This document shows, in pieces, positions 43,364 to 55,550 of a stretch of 64,000 bases of DNA. Origin of the DNA: Erythrobasidium yunnanense (Eukaryota; Basidiomycota; Cystobasidiomycetes; Erythrobasidiales; Erythrobasidiaceae); the NCBI GenBank assembly GCA_001600175.1, contig BCJC01000001.1, forward strand, positions 3,643,652 through 3,707,651. Reading direction: 5' to 3'. Below the pieces are notes generated by a model, which was not told where the DNA came from, did no database searches, and was given only the letters and a program-made list of their open reading frames with translations. Positions within the stretch are counted from its first letter, which is position 1, and each line of letters begins with the position of its first letter. The position numbers and the translations under genes are program-made.

Positions 43364-44386
43364 ATGTCATCTTCCGCCTACAGCGACCACATCTTCAGTC
43401 GCATCAAGGCAGACATCCACTTCCTGACTTCTCAGAATCTTTTGAATCAGGATGACCAAGACTTGATCATACAGCGCCTAGACGCTGCTGCGAGCGTCCG
43501 GCGAGCAGTACCTCCTCCGCCTTTAGCTGCAAACCCCGTCGATACACTATCAAATCAGCTCAGTAATACCAGCTTCAGTCCTTCACCTTCGCATCATGGT
43601 TCAGCGGGCCCTGTGCCGCCTCCAAGACGGGAAACCGCCAGAGCGTTGTGGGCGTATGGCGGAAGGTAAGACCGCCAGCCTCGCGCAGTATGGTCTTTGC
43701 ACTCATACTAGAGTGTCTCAACAGCCAGCCAGATGATCTGACATTCAACAAGGGTGACGGTAGGCGCAATAAAATGGTAGTCCTCGCTCGCGGCCAACTG
43801 ACTCTGACTCTGCAGTAATCATTATACACGTAAAGGACAATGACCACTGGTGGAGAGGCAGCGTCATGAACGAACCATCCGGCCGCGTTGGACTATTCCC
43901 GAGCAACGTGAGTGTCATCAATCGCATCGCTGGAACTCTGCTGATAAGGCACGACAGCACGTCGAAGTCTTTGGCGCTGGAATCGATGCGTCGCAACAGT
44001 TGGCTGTAGTGCCATCAAATTACCCCGCATCGCAGCCTGACAGCTACTACGGTCAATCGGATCAAGGGAAGGCGGCTCTACAAGCGTATCATGCTCCTCC
44101 TCCGCCAATGCAGCAGCAGCAGCACTATCAGCCTCCGCCTCCGCAACCATATTATCAGCAGCCACCCCAGCAACATGCTGTCGCACCTCCGATTCACAGC
44201 CCTGCCGATCCAGAGAAAAAGAATAAGTTCAAGATACCAGGCAAAGGCAGCGGAATGGGCAATACTCTGGCGCACTCGTTTGTAGGTGGAACTGGATTCG
44301 GAGCGGGTTCTGCTATTGCTGGCAACATCGTCAATTCCATTCTGGCGAGTTTTATGGCTCAACTTCATTGCTGGCATGGTAGCTGA
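43364..44386 (+). CDS. SH3-domain protein of the Lsb1/Pin3 type
   Basis: Four exons. A short N-terminal helical segment (HIFSRIKADIHFLTSQN, LIIQRLDAAA) precedes a Pro/Ser linker. The SH3 domain (about residues 90-150) runs from RALWAYGGSQPDDLTFNKGD through NDHWWRGSVMNEPSGRVGLF to PSNHVEVF, with the ALYDF-, W-W- and PSN-type positions present. A Gln/Pro/Tyr-rich prion-like region (QQQQHYQPPPPQPYYQQPP) follows. The end is a Gly-rich FGAGSAIAGNIVNSI motif, typical of basidiomycete Lsb1/Pin3 homologs that usually stop at NSIF. Here the frame runs about 12 residues further, so the true end may differ by a small intron. Family role: binding actin patch/WASP proteins and prion-curing activity. Confidence 0.75.
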
Positions 44387-44676
44387 TCTGATCCTCGACT
44401 AGCATTAATGCAATGCTCGCCTAGCGATCTCTGCCTCTCTCCGCTTTCTGCAATTCTCAATATACGGACAATCTCTCGTCTAGCTTGTCGTTCAGCGAAA
44501 GCGCTCAGTCTCAGTCTGTTGTCTGTATCACTTCTAGCGTATCCAGCAAAGCGTGTCGTCTATAGAGCAGTATGTAATGTCTTCGACCGAAGCGTGGCGA
44601 CCTTTCTTTAGACTCCCGACATCTTCTTTGCTTCGCACTTCCGCCTGAAGACCCAGCTCATCGAGATCCTTTCGAC

Positions 44677-46728
44677 ATGTCGCGGCTACGCAAGGCGGAC
44701 GAGCTGCTGCAAGACAGCGAAGTGCCGGCTGACTCGAAGCAAGTCGACCTTGAAGACGATGGAGCTTCCAAGCGCTCGATATACTCAAATTCTCTTACGA
44801 GACGTCTGCTCAAGTTTGGTGTCGAGGAAGAAGGCGTACATCCCATACCGGTTGAAGAAAGAAACGATACGAAGCTCTTTAACGTTTTCACCATCTGGTG
44901 GGCAATGAGCATAGGCATCATCCCGTAGGATAATCCTATTCTCTGTACGTGTTCTGAATGCTTATACCACTCCAGACTGTCCGCAGGCATTCTTGGAACA
45001 TGTTCGTCAAACCAGCATGAAGCGGACTTTCTTCTAAGTTGCTGACTTGCACATCGCAGTAAGCTATGGTCTTAGTCTGAGAGACGCCTCTTTGGCGATC
45101 CTCTTCTTCAATCTCCTCACCGGCGTGCCCGTCGCGTATATGTCGACATTGGGTCCCAAGACTGGCCTGCGTCAGATGATACAGGCGCGATACTCTTTCG
45201 GGCTTATAGGCGTTGCTCTGCCTGTGGTCTTGAATCTGGCGACCCTAACCGGCTACTGCATACTGAAGTAGGTCCTGATGACCGAGTAAATTCAAAGTCA
45301 AGGTTCTGACCGATCTACCCGTTTTCAGTAGCATCCTAGGTGCACAGACGCTAGCTGCGGTGTCTGGGCGTAATCTCAGTCCTTCGTCAGTGCCGGAATA
45401 CCACTACTCCAAGGGAGATAGCTAATGTGTTCCTTCAGAGCCGGGATCGTGGTCATCAGTGCGATCTCATTTGCCGTATCCTTCTGCGGCTATCGTATTC
45501 TGCATATGTGAGAGCAACTCCTCTTCACCTTGATCGGCCTTTACTGACCGTATTCTAGCTATGAGAGATATTCCTGGATACCGGCGCTGCTATGCCTGAC
45601 AATAGCCATAGGCGTTGCTGGCAAGAACTTCAAATACCAAGCAGAAACCGAGCCTGCAACTGCATCAGTCATTTTGAGCTTTGGTGCACTTCTAGCTGGA
45701 TTCATCATACCCTACGGCGGGATAGCCTCCGACTTCTTCATCTACATGCGGCCAAATGCTCCTACGTAGGCCTCACACGATACAACTTGGAGTATCATAC
45801 TAACGCCGATCTCCAGGAAACGCATCTTTTTATACACATATGCAGGCTTGCTGGTGCCGACTATACCCTTGATGGTTGCAGGTGCTGCGATGGGCGCCAC
45901 GGTGCCACAGCTCCCAGCTTGGACACTAGCGTGAGTCCCCTGCATGTCCCCGACGCTGCGAAGCTAATCATACAGGCAGCAACGAGGAGAACCACGTCGG
46001 AGGCGTATTGGTCGCTATGCTGCAGCCTGCCGGAGGCTTCGGCAAATTCGTAGCTGTCCTTCTGTCTCTTTCCGTCGTCGGGAATATCGCAGCGACCTTC
46101 TACTCCGTATCCCTTAACTTCCAAGTCTTATTTCCACCCTTCGGTCGCTGGCCTCGATATGTCTTCGCACTTCTGACGACAGCGATAGTCATACCGCTGG
46201 CTATAGTAGCTGCTAGTCACTTCTACGATGCGCTGGTCAATTTTCTAGGCAGTGAGTCGAGCGAACTTATCGAACCCGGCAATTGGCTTATGCTAGCTCA
46301 GTCATAGGATACTGGTCCTCCGCCTACGTGGCTATCGTGCTAGTGGAGCACTTTGTCTTCCGCAAGGCAGATCCTGATGCATACGACCATGCCATCTGGG
46401 ACAATCGCCGTGCATTGCCGACGGTAAGGCCTGAGTAGCCCTAATGTACATGATCTCTAGCTGAAGGAACGCGCTTTGCAGGGCTTGGCGGCTGTCGGAG
46501 CTGGTCTATCCTCAATATCTGTGATTATACCTTCCATGTCGCAGATCTGGTATACAGGTGCGCTGCCTCGAGATACTCCCGTAGGTATCCGCAAAACTGA
46601 TTTCACCCTATACAGGCCCTATTGCGAACAGGACGGGCGATATAGGCTTCGAGCTGGCTTTCGTTGTGGCAGGATTGGTGTATGTGCCATTGCGGTTTCT
46701 AGAGATTCGCATCAGGGGAAGGACCTAA
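44677..46728 (+). CDS. NCS1 purine-cytosine permease-like transporter (Fcy2/Fcy21 type)
   Basis: A multi-exon gene. Exon 1 is 44677-44924 and exon 2 is only 26 nt (44976-45001), together reading SIGIIPLSAGILGT, then LSYGLSLRDASLAILFFNLL. Further blocks are VAYMSTLGPKTGLRQMIQAR, RYSFGLIGVALPVVLN, GAQTLAAVSG, HIYERYSWIPALL, FIIPYGGIASDFFIYMRP, GGVLVAMLQPAGGFGKFVAV and NIAATFYSVSLNFQVLFPPF, ending at VPLRFLEIRIRGRT. All fit the cytosine-purine permease branch of NCS1, with 12 transmembrane segments and uptake of purines, cytosine or vitamins with protons. Substrate is not determinable from sequence. Confidence 0.84.
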
Positions 46729-46886
46729 GTAGCGTGCTTGTTGAGCATTTATCAGTACCAGCATTGTATCATAGACGCATCATATTGCAGCATAGAATCG
46801 TCAACTATCTAGCTACACCGTACAAATGTCCCACCAGCTATGCTACAGATCTACACGAAAGTGAGTCTAAGAGGGTATCTTGGGTA

Positions 46887-48686
46887 TTATGCCACGAGCC
46901 ATAAAGAAATCGCTGTCAGAGCTCTGCGAGGAAAGCGTAAGTAAACGAAGCGTCAACGGAATTGGCTGGCTTACGCGGATTGCGGGAGAAGCAGTGCATC
47001 TGCAGGGTAGAAAGCCGTCAGCGCTTCCCTGAATCTTCGGCTGGTCTGGATACTCACATTGCACGATCAAAAAGGAAGCTAAAGTGTCGGTTGTCTGGCC
47101 ATCTTTGATGAATATTTGCGTGACAACCAATTGATTGACTGCGCTTGGCGTTCCGGAGAGGAGGAATGCAACGAAAGATAGCACTGTTGGGGATTAGAGC
47201 GATGGCCATGTAGTTAGTATGCATGTGACTTACTCTTTTGGTCTCCAGGAAAGAGCCCTGTGCCATCTTTCAGACCAATGACCATGAAAATACCGATGAT
47301 AGGCATGAGCAGCATCTTGGCGAGTGTGGAAGCGAAGATGGCCCCAAGAGGCATTTGACGGAACCGTTGTCGACTAAGCTTGAGCCTTGCGAACGATGAT
47401 CCGAGGATGATGAGAGCTCCACTGGTAGTGAAGCATTAGCGCCTGCTCCACTATGGGCGGAAGGCGAACTCACGGAATCGTCATCGCACCTACGAAAGCC
47501 GTAAACTATGATAGTGCTCAGTCAGTCGCACGTCAATCCACTGATAGAGCTACTTACATCATAGAAGAAGGTAAGGGGAGGCAGCCCGTCGGGTGCATTT
47601 GCGACTCTCGAGCCAGACCAGCCTTCTACCGGCCAAACGAGAGCTTTCAGAGGCAGGACCAGAGCAAAAGGCAGAGATACCAGGACACCGAGAACCGGAG
47701 GTGTCGCCATAGCTTTGACAGTCTTGAAGGTGCTCTTGAGGATGGCATACTTAGGACGTTGTTCTGCTTCCTCAGCCTCGATGTCAGTCGGCCTTGGTGG
47801 TTGCGTGTCGCCGTCTGAACGCTTCTCAGATTTATCCGTCAGGTCTTGAGCAGCCTCGTCTCTGCGAGCTTGCACTGCGCTGTGAAGACCGATAACAGAA
47901 TCGCCGCCTGCAGCCGGGTCGAAGCCAATTTCTTCTGCATTGATACGCCTTGTCCGCAGCTCAGAGAGCTTCGGAAGTGAGGGAGGAGCAGCTCTCTGCA
48001 TCTGATGCGCTAACCTCTGTTCCAGGTGTTCCCCCTGTTCCGTATCGGTGGGAGGGTGCTGCGATCGTCCTTTCCTTATCTTGTACGAAAGCCAACGCTT
48101 TATTTGACGTATTTGTCTTTTGCGACGGGCCATTCGTCCAGCAAACGTCGCCGGGATTTCTTCATTATCCTCTTTGAAGTCCCAGGCAATGAGGCGATAC
48201 AAGCCTGTACCGTAGAAAGTACTGTTCATGGTAAGGATAAAGACGGCGATATCTGTACAGTCAAAGCAATCAGTGAAGCTCGCGAGTCTTCGTCTAAAGT
48301 GACTCACAAGCGATTCCAAGGGATGGATCGGTGCTGGGATTGAAGGGCGCTTCTTTGGCTACGGACTGAACGATAGCAGTAGGTAGATTGCCCCAGTTAC
48401 TTAAGCTTCCTAGCAGGATAATTCCCCATTGGAAATCGGCAGGAACGTAGAAGACCTCGCGGACGATCAAGACAAGGACTAGTCCGATTACTTGGTATAG
48501 GATCGCTATAAGCAGTAGCGGACCGAAATTGCTGATGTTTGAGTCATTGAAAGAAGGAACCATGCTGGAGAATAGAAGACATGGTAGGCCGATGTTCATG
48601 GAGACTTGGCTTAGACCTTTGCTTGCGGCAGGAGGGAAGAGGCCTTTCTTCGTGAGCACAAAGCCGCAAGCTATCGTAAAGAGCAT
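46887..48686 (-). CDS. PIN-like auxin efflux carrier family transporter (Ecm3-like)
   Basis: Starts at MLFTIACGFVLTKKGLFPPA or slightly upstream; an upstream exon probably supplies the first residues, because LLWQPCFK just before Met 48686 also fits the family. Conserved blocks: GLSQVSMNIGLPCLLFSSMV, GIILLGSLSNWGNLPTAIVQ, and VFILTMNSTFYGTG across an intron. A large hydrophilic loop of about 160 residues follows (Glu/Arg/Gln-rich, KAMATPPVLGVLVSLPFA at its end). The C-terminal helices are FTAFVGAMTIPGALIILGSS and FVAFLLSGTPSAVNQLVVTQ, ending after two small introns at ALLLPQSAALTAISLWLVA. Family members sit in ER or plasma membrane; in yeast Ecm3 affects cell wall and zinc. Substrate unknown. 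Confidence 0.75.
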
Positions 48687-49204
48687 CTTGAAGCATGGCT
48701 GCCAGAGCAGAGTAGAAGTGGATCGTCATTTCCCACGCTCCAACGAGATGAAAGAAATGCCAACCTTCAGGCCTGGAAAGCTCAATGAATCAGCTGAGGT
48801 AATAGGTAATAGGAAAGGTTGACGGTACCTTGCCAGATATACTGTCCTGATAATCAGAAACAAGAATTTTCTCAGTCCGGATCTCCGACAGGTTCCCCTA
48901 TCGAGCTTTTGGTCTTACCTGCAGACATCGCGCTTCGGTTTGTCTTGAACTTCTTCTTTAGCAGCAAGACAAGAAGGGCTTCTGTCGAATGGTCATCGAC
49001 GCGTTGCAATGCGAGTCAGAAGCCGAGAGCAAGAAGGTACCTCGGCCGGCTGTAGAAGGACGTCCGGCTTCTCGCTTCAAAGGCACAGGACGGACGGCGG
49101 AGCAGTGCAGGCAGATCAAATCGTTTGTCATGGGAAAAACAGCTACATCGTCGTATGGAATCATCACTGCTCGAAGATTGGCGGAAAGATGTCTCCGCTA
49201 CTGC
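48687..49204. other. Region upstream of the PIN-like gene
   Basis: Probably holds the first short exon(s) and promoter of the PIN-like gene. A minus-strand ATG TCT GCA followed by GTAAGACC near 48920 is a candidate first exon, but I cannot join it with confidence. Confidence 0.35.
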
Positions 49205-50693
49205 CTAAGAGCCCATCTTCAGATACGCACTTGCATAGCTGACACTGCTGTCTGAGATCTTGGTGCATGCACTCGATTGCGCATATCGAGTCCACTTCAG
49301 CTCTACCTCCTCTTTCGCCCATCCCGATTCTCCTCTCTTTTGTAGCTCGGCCACCGTACCTAACAATACGCCGATAGGATGTCTTCCACATACCGTGTTC
49401 TTAGTCTGTTTGATGTAATATGTGAAAGCTGAGTGAGCTTCGGCAGCTGTCTTAGTGCCTGATCCGCTCGAAAGAGTAAGAGATATATGTCGCATTCCAT
49501 CGTGATCGCAAGCTTCGATGGATGCATGGATAGGAAAGGAAGATAAGGAAGCAGGAGAACTGCCTCTCCCCAGTGACGTCGAGGCTGCATCGTTCGGTGC
49601 TTTGTAGTATGTATAGGAAAAGCGAGACCCCCTGATACGCAATGTCAGCCTAGATACTTCCCAAGCAGAAACCCATCATTCACCAATGGCAGAAATCAGA
49701 TGAGACCACAAAGATAGTGTCGGGGCTGGCCAAATACGGTGCAAGAATCTGGCCATATTGGGTCTCCTTAGAAGCCGAGATCGCGCCCACTAGTATGGGC
49801 ACAATCTTGATGTCTTGACTGTAGTAAGAATTAGTGGACGGTATGGCGATTGTTAACGGAGGGATGCACGCACCTCTCGAAGATCTTGCGGATATACGGC
49901 AAGTGCATCTGAGTCACATTGTCAATCAGCTTGTCGCGCACCGCCAGGAGTAGTCGTATGTAAATACCTCTATACTGTGCTCGTCTGCGTCGACTTGCGG
50001 CGACATCGTTGAAAAGCGACCGGTCTGATGCAGCTCGGCAGTGGCTAAGACCGTCTCACATTAGCGGCAAGGAGGGACCTCGCAAGCCTAGCGGAGCGAC
50101 TCACTCTCTAGATCGATGGGTAGATTGCCTATCGGCGTCTCATACTCGTGGCAGCCTGTCAAAGCGCAGCCATCGAAATATGCGTGATGGGACGGTCCTA
50201 GTACGAAGACGCGCTTGCTGATGAATATGAAAGGAAACTGAGCTGCTATCTGATACACGTTTATCATTGACGTACACGGATGTTATATCGATGCATCCGT
50301 ATGCCCAAGCAGCAGGTGGGCCAGAGTAAGAGTAGCCAGCGTGCCTGGGCAACATGACTGAGTATTTCTGGAGCTGCCAGTATATGGATGCTTACGGTGC
50401 GATGATGGCCTTCACACCTTTGACCGGAAAGGCGTCTATGCGGTCATTGGGATCTAGCGGTGAGCTTGTCGGTCCAACTTGAGCCAGCCAGCCATCAAGT
50501 TCCTTCGAGAGCTTCGAGCCTGTAGAAGCGATTAGCAATCCAACCTGGTATGCACTATACGCGCTCAGATGATAGGGGTAGAATGCTGACCGCTCGAAGA
50601 GTACCATGATCCCTGCTCCACCAGCTTCAGCAATTAGACTATATTGCTATTACGTAAGTCTCGCACAGCATGGGAAGCTTCGCGGATGGTCAT
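49205..50693 (-). CDS. MEMO1-like protein (AmmeMemoRadiSam/MEMO family)
   Basis: Multi-exon, starting MTIREASHAG (50693). Joined reading gives SHAGSWYSSSGSKLSKELDG, with the family Trp-Tyr block made from two small exons. It continues with KGVKAIIAPHAGYSYSGPPA, VKRVFVLGPSHHAYFDGCAL, QVDADEHSIEMHLPYIRKIF, FVVSSDFCHW, GSRFSYTYYKAP, NTVCGRHPIGVLLGTVAELQ and YAQSSACTKISDSSVSYAS. The His of PHAGY, the His-His of GPSHH and the Cys of DFCHW are the conserved metal/substrate-site residues of the family. MEMO1 is linked to copper/iron handling, redox control and cell motility signalling; fungal members are poorly studied. It is divergent from ATG8 with 376 nt between start codons. Confidence 0.84.
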
Positions 50694-51069
50694 ATCGAGT
50701 TCAAGACCGGCAGATAAGGATGTAGGCTCTTCTTTGGCAGATCGGGGTAAGAGCAGGTCTCCAGCAGCGCACTAGGTGTATGAAGCAGCGCGATATGCTT
50801 GCAGGAGGTATAGAGCACTGCGCTTGCCTTGCGAGCGCAGATGAGTCGGGTCAAGAAGGACACGTGATGCCTTTTGGGCGCGATAGCAGTAAGCGAGTAT
50901 ATGTAAGCGCTGATTGCATCAAGAGCTATGTAGATGTCTACATACGACTACTGTACTCCTTCGTTACTGTTCTGTCGTGTTTGACGCAAAGTCACCCTTT
51001 CCCGGCTACCAACTCGAGCGACAAAGCAGCCAACACAGCTACATAGACCGTACATCTACGAATTCAAGG
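50694..51069. promoter_or_regulatory. Bidirectional promoter region MEMO1-ATG8
   Basis: A 376-nt head-to-head spacer, with no internal ORF of note. No individual site identified. Confidence 0.4.
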
Positions 51070-51909
<840 letters not shown>

Positions 51910-52675
51910 TCGCTCAGCAGACTACTGGTCTGTCTCGTCTTCATCTTCTTGACCGTCACAAGTTCTCAATTATCGACTTCTAGCTTTCCGGGTCTCTTCG
52001 TCAATGTACTGGTCATTTTCTCTCTCTCTATCTTCTGGCTTCCACATCATTACAACACTCTACACTTTGTCGTAAACACAATGTCTCGCTATCGTCTCTG
52101 AACTCCTATACTCTGAAGAAATTGAAAATGTGCTCGTTGTAGTGTCAATGTATCCCACCGTGTCCTAGCCGAGGGCGTCGCTTACAAGCGTCCGATACCA
52201 CTTAGCTAAAGTCAGGTCAGCTACTTTCCCTCTTTCTGGTCACTCCACTGAAGTCCTGCTCGGGCACTGGTAAGCTCTTGTTCAGATAGCGTGTCCCTCC
52301 AATACTGACGCTTTCTCGCTCTTATGCCTCACATCAAAAACGAGAACACTTCTTAGGAGTATAATAATGCGATCAGATTGTCAAGCAAACATCCGCGCAG
52401 GTAACGAATCGTGTCCATAGCCCGACAAGGCCATTCACGGTCCGCTTCCCTCAAGCTCCTTTGAGGACATATATTCACACCTCATGCAAGGAGCTAGACC
52501 CTCTTGGCGGTCTCTTACCGGCAGGCCTTTCAACCTCTAGTCCCTTTCAATCGATGCTGCCTATCTGGTGCGGCCAGTGTTGCTGCAAGCGGAACCTTGA
52601 ACGCTCCTGTAACATTCACGAATACACATCAGCTACTGATTCCCAAGCACGCGATTGACTTGAAGCACGTTCGAA
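51910..52675. other. Intergenic region, pyrimidine-rich
   Basis: Holds the ATG8 3' flank and the long upstream region of family member B. CT-rich around 52005-52060 and 52225-52330. No gene recognised. Confidence 0.45.
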
Positions 52676-53689
52676 ATGGCCGACTCCGGTGCCAAGAAGA
52701 CATATAGACGCACTTCGTCGACAAGCTCACGAGCCTCTAGTGCTGTATCGATCGTCAAGGTTGAGCGCGGTCGAACAGGCGGCTCCTTCAGTTCATCATG
52801 CTCTTCGATGGAGTCGGCAAGCAAGGGTGAGGTGACGGGCACTCTCACCTGGATTCAAGCAGAGGAGCGCGCACTACGAATGGCACTCGGAAAACCTACA
52901 AACAGAGGCCATTATACAGACCTCAGCGCATCCGCAGACATACGAGATATAGTACTCAGACGACTGCGAACTGACGAAGTTCCTACAGTCGTACGGGGCA
53001 GCAATGAGAGATCTCTCTACAACGGGTATGGAAATTCTATGTACGACAACTTCGTTACAGATGATCAACCTGAGATCGCTTTCAAACTGGTTCTCGACTT
53101 CACTATGCCCGACCAGACATCGTCGCGCTGCAAGATTCCTCTAGCAAACTGTGGCACAACTTGCCTTTTAGACCGATACGACGCGCCCAAGATCTTCTTC
53201 GCCACGCTCATCCAGCTTTTTGACATAACCCCCTCTATGATAGCCATTCCCTTACCTCCCTGTATACAGTTAAAAGGGGTCAAGTTTGTTCCGGGCAGAT
53301 CTCAAGAGTGGGCAAGCTCTGCATCGATCTGACTGGACAAGGAGTGGGTAGACGAAAGCAAGTCTATTGCCGAAGCACATCTCGTCGGCTTCGCCTACAT
53401 ACACAGACAGAAAGTATACGCTAGATTGGACGTGAAAGTGGAGGGTCGATCACAGAGCACCACAAGGGCGCTCTGGCCAGCAAATTTGGAGTCCGCTCCC
53501 AGAGAGACTTGCGAGCGATGGATTGGGCCAAGGCAGCGAGTGGAGGGCGTCGGACAATGCTATCCTAACGTAAGAGTGGTAGACATCAAGCGCAATGCTG
53601 TAGGAACTATAGTCTCGTGCAGACTGCATCAGGTGATCAAGCCAGAGTCTTCCAGAGCTCGTCGAGTTGTAAAGGGCTTTCTACGTTAG
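52676..53689 (+). CDS. Unnamed three-member protein family, member B, with one in-frame UGA
   Basis: Met 52676 opens a frame of 218 codons to a UGA at 53330-53332. The same frame then stays open for another 118 codons to 53689, and these continue the family homology: WVDESKSIAEAHLVGF, WIGPRQRVEGVG, YPNVRVVDIKRNAVGTIVSC, ending in GFLR. The total of about 336 residues matches members A (327) and C (308), so the UGA lies inside the ancestral coding region, at the position of a Thr in C. Upstream conserved parts are TGTLTWIQAEERALR, LVLDFTMPD....CKIPLANC and SQEWASSASI. Readthrough (context UGA CUG), recoding, sequence error or a young pseudogene are all possible. No introns. Function unknown. 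Confidence 0.6.
53330..53332 (+). other. In-frame UGA inside family member B
   Basis: The reading is GCATCGATC TGA CTGGAC. Coding similarity to paralogs A and C continues in the same frame on both sides with no gap in the alignment around the stop. Confidence 0.8.
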
Positions 53690-54135
53690 TAGAGCTTCTT
53701 CACTGGCGTACAAAATCGAAGGCAGGTGTGATTGTATAAGGTGCGGAGCACTATGCTGACAACATCATATATATTTCAGCTCCATAGATCGACTTTCCCG
53801 GACACTAGGAAATCTGGCTGACAGATTCCGTCGATCACTCCAACCGAGCTCCGTAACCACCAAGTACGCTCTACACATTCAGTATGACATGATTACAACG
53901 GTCGAAACTATCGCTGCGTGATTTACAGGCCTAGTCCCCTTCGAATTCGCTTGGTTTTTCGAGAAATCTGCCTTTGCCTGCCCCCCGCCTCTACAACTCC
54001 TATGCTGCGTCCCTCCTTGTCTTGATCGCAACCACCGCGTATCGAAGCAACAGTCGAATATCTGCCCATTTACAAGCGATCTGCACAGTTAAGCCGTCAA
54101 ACCACGTCAAAGGGCCAACAAGCCAGGTGTCACCA
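53690..54135. other. Intergenic region between members B and C
   Basis: About 450 nt, promoter region of member C. The frame upstream of 54136 is open to about 53974 but lacks an ATG and family similarity. Confidence 0.4.
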
Positions 54136-55062
54136 ATGAGCTCGCGCTCATCCATGAGAAAGACGATATCTCGTCATGAAAGCACATCTAGCTCCATCAA
54201 GTCTAGCGGAAGTCAACGAAGTGCAACTCTTAGCTGGAGCTGGGATCAGGCTCAGGAGGAAGCACGTCGCCTCGCACCTCTAACGCTCCAATCGACTCAG
54301 GTTGAGAAGCTGGGGCTGCGCCTGATCAAGCCATGCGAAGAGCCTATAGCCATCTGTAGAAAACTGGACCTCGCACCTAACGGACATTCAAGGGACGGGA
54401 AGGTGTACATTGTCGATGGCCAGCTTGATATCGCCAAGAACATGGTCATCGAATATAACGCTCCTGGCGAACAGCTTAAAGATTGCAGAATCTCCCTAAC
54501 GAACTGTGCCGTGTCAGACCCCGCGTGCAAGAATGGTAGCAGTACGAAGAATACGTTTACAGATCTTATAAGGATCTTCGCCGAAAGAACCAAACCGCCG
54601 GCTGTAAAACTGGCGCCCTGCATAAAGCTGAACAACATCGTATTCGATGCTGCAGGGAAAGTCAACAAATGGGCCGCCTCTGCGAGTCTCACGATTGATA
54701 CCGCTTGGGTAGATGACAGTAAGTCCATCAACGAAGCGCGTCTCATTAGCTTCGATTCGTACGACAAGCGCCCAGCGGACGACTTCTGGATTGATATGCT
54801 GGCGCAAGGTCAGAAGCTACGTCATAGACAGGCCTTACACCCCGATCACCTGAAAGCCGGGTCCAGAAAGAAGTGGAATCAATGGCTCGGACCGAAGCAG
54901 ACTTTGGACGGCAACCAGTCTATTCAAGTCTACACGAACGTCAAGGTCGTCGACATCAAGCGCAATGTCTTCGGCGATGTAATCTCTTGCAGACTTCAGC
55001 AAGTTGGAACGGTATCCACACCCAAGCCACACAGAGGAATAGCGGGTATCTTCAAAAAGTAG
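54136..55062 (+). CDS. Unnamed three-member protein family, member C
   Basis: A single exon of 308 aa from ATG 54136; the in-frame stretch further upstream has no ATG. The N-terminus is Ser/Arg-rich (residues 1-35), then ATLSWSWDQAQEEARRLAP, MVIEYNAPGEQLKDCRISLT with the conserved Cys, a KLAPCIKLNNIVFDAAGKVN block, WAASASLTIDTAWVDDSKSI, WNQWLGPKQTLDG and YTNVKVVDIKRNVFGDVISC, ending PHRGIAGIFKK. It is closest to member B at the WVD.SKSI block and to A at NVFGD/NMFGD. B and C are tandem with 446 nt between them and the same orientation. No membrane segment, no secretion signal, no known domain recognised. Confidence 0.72.
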   Translation: MSSRSSMRKTISRHESTSSSIKSSGSQRSATLSWSWDQAQEEARRLAPLTLQSTQVEKLGLRLIKPCEEPIAICRKLDLAPNGHSRDGKVYIVDGQLDIAKNMVIEYNAPGEQLKDCRISLTNCAVSDPACKNGSSTKNTFTDLIRIFAERTKPPAVKLAPCIKLNNIVFDAAGKVNKWAASASLTIDTAWVDDSKSINEARLISFDSYDKRPADDFWIDMLAQGQKLRHRQALHPDHLKAGSRKKWNQWLGPKQTLDGNQSIQVYTNVKVVDIKRNVFGDVISCRLQQVGTVSTPKPHRGIAGIFKK

Positions 55063-55550
55063 AACATGGTGCAGGCGAGCAGAACTAGTGAAGTGCGCGT
55101 CGCATGTACTGATTCCGGACCGCTATAAGTAGACTAGCTTGCAGTAAGCTTGGATTCCGCCTCTCGCTGCACATCTGCACTTTAGAGGATTATGTGCGTA
55201 AAATCCTCTTGTGCAGACACTCACCTCTTGGCCTGGTGAAGCTTTAGCTTCCAGACATCGAGATCCCACCGATGCCGACGCCGAAGCCTCCACTTCCATG
55301 ACAGTGGAAGATATGCTGACTGAGCGTTAGACATGACGCCTTATTCTCCACGAATAAGACAGATCTGAGTACAGATGACGTCCTGCGTCTATCTTCCAGC
55401 CTGCCATCCCAGCTATAAAACGGCCGTATATGTTACTACGCTTTCTCTTCTTCATAATTTTGGATCTGACCTTACTTTCCACACTTGATGTCTTACTTTA
55501 CCTATCTCAATCACAGCTTCTTATATCACCTAGATTCTTTTCACTCTTGA
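55063..55550. other. Intergenic region with TATA-like box
   Basis: Promoter region of the next gene. CTATAAAA at 55413-55420 is well placed for a start of transcription near 55445. The 5' leader after it is pyrimidine-rich. A hydrophobic frame from 55430 is probably leader sequence, though it might contain the first exon. Confidence 0.4.
55413..55420 (+). promoter_or_regulatory. TATA-like box upstream of the coiled-coil gene
   Basis: CTATAAAA, plus orientation, about 70 nt before an ATG at 55487 and about 140 nt before the open frame that starts at 55551. Confidence 0.4.
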
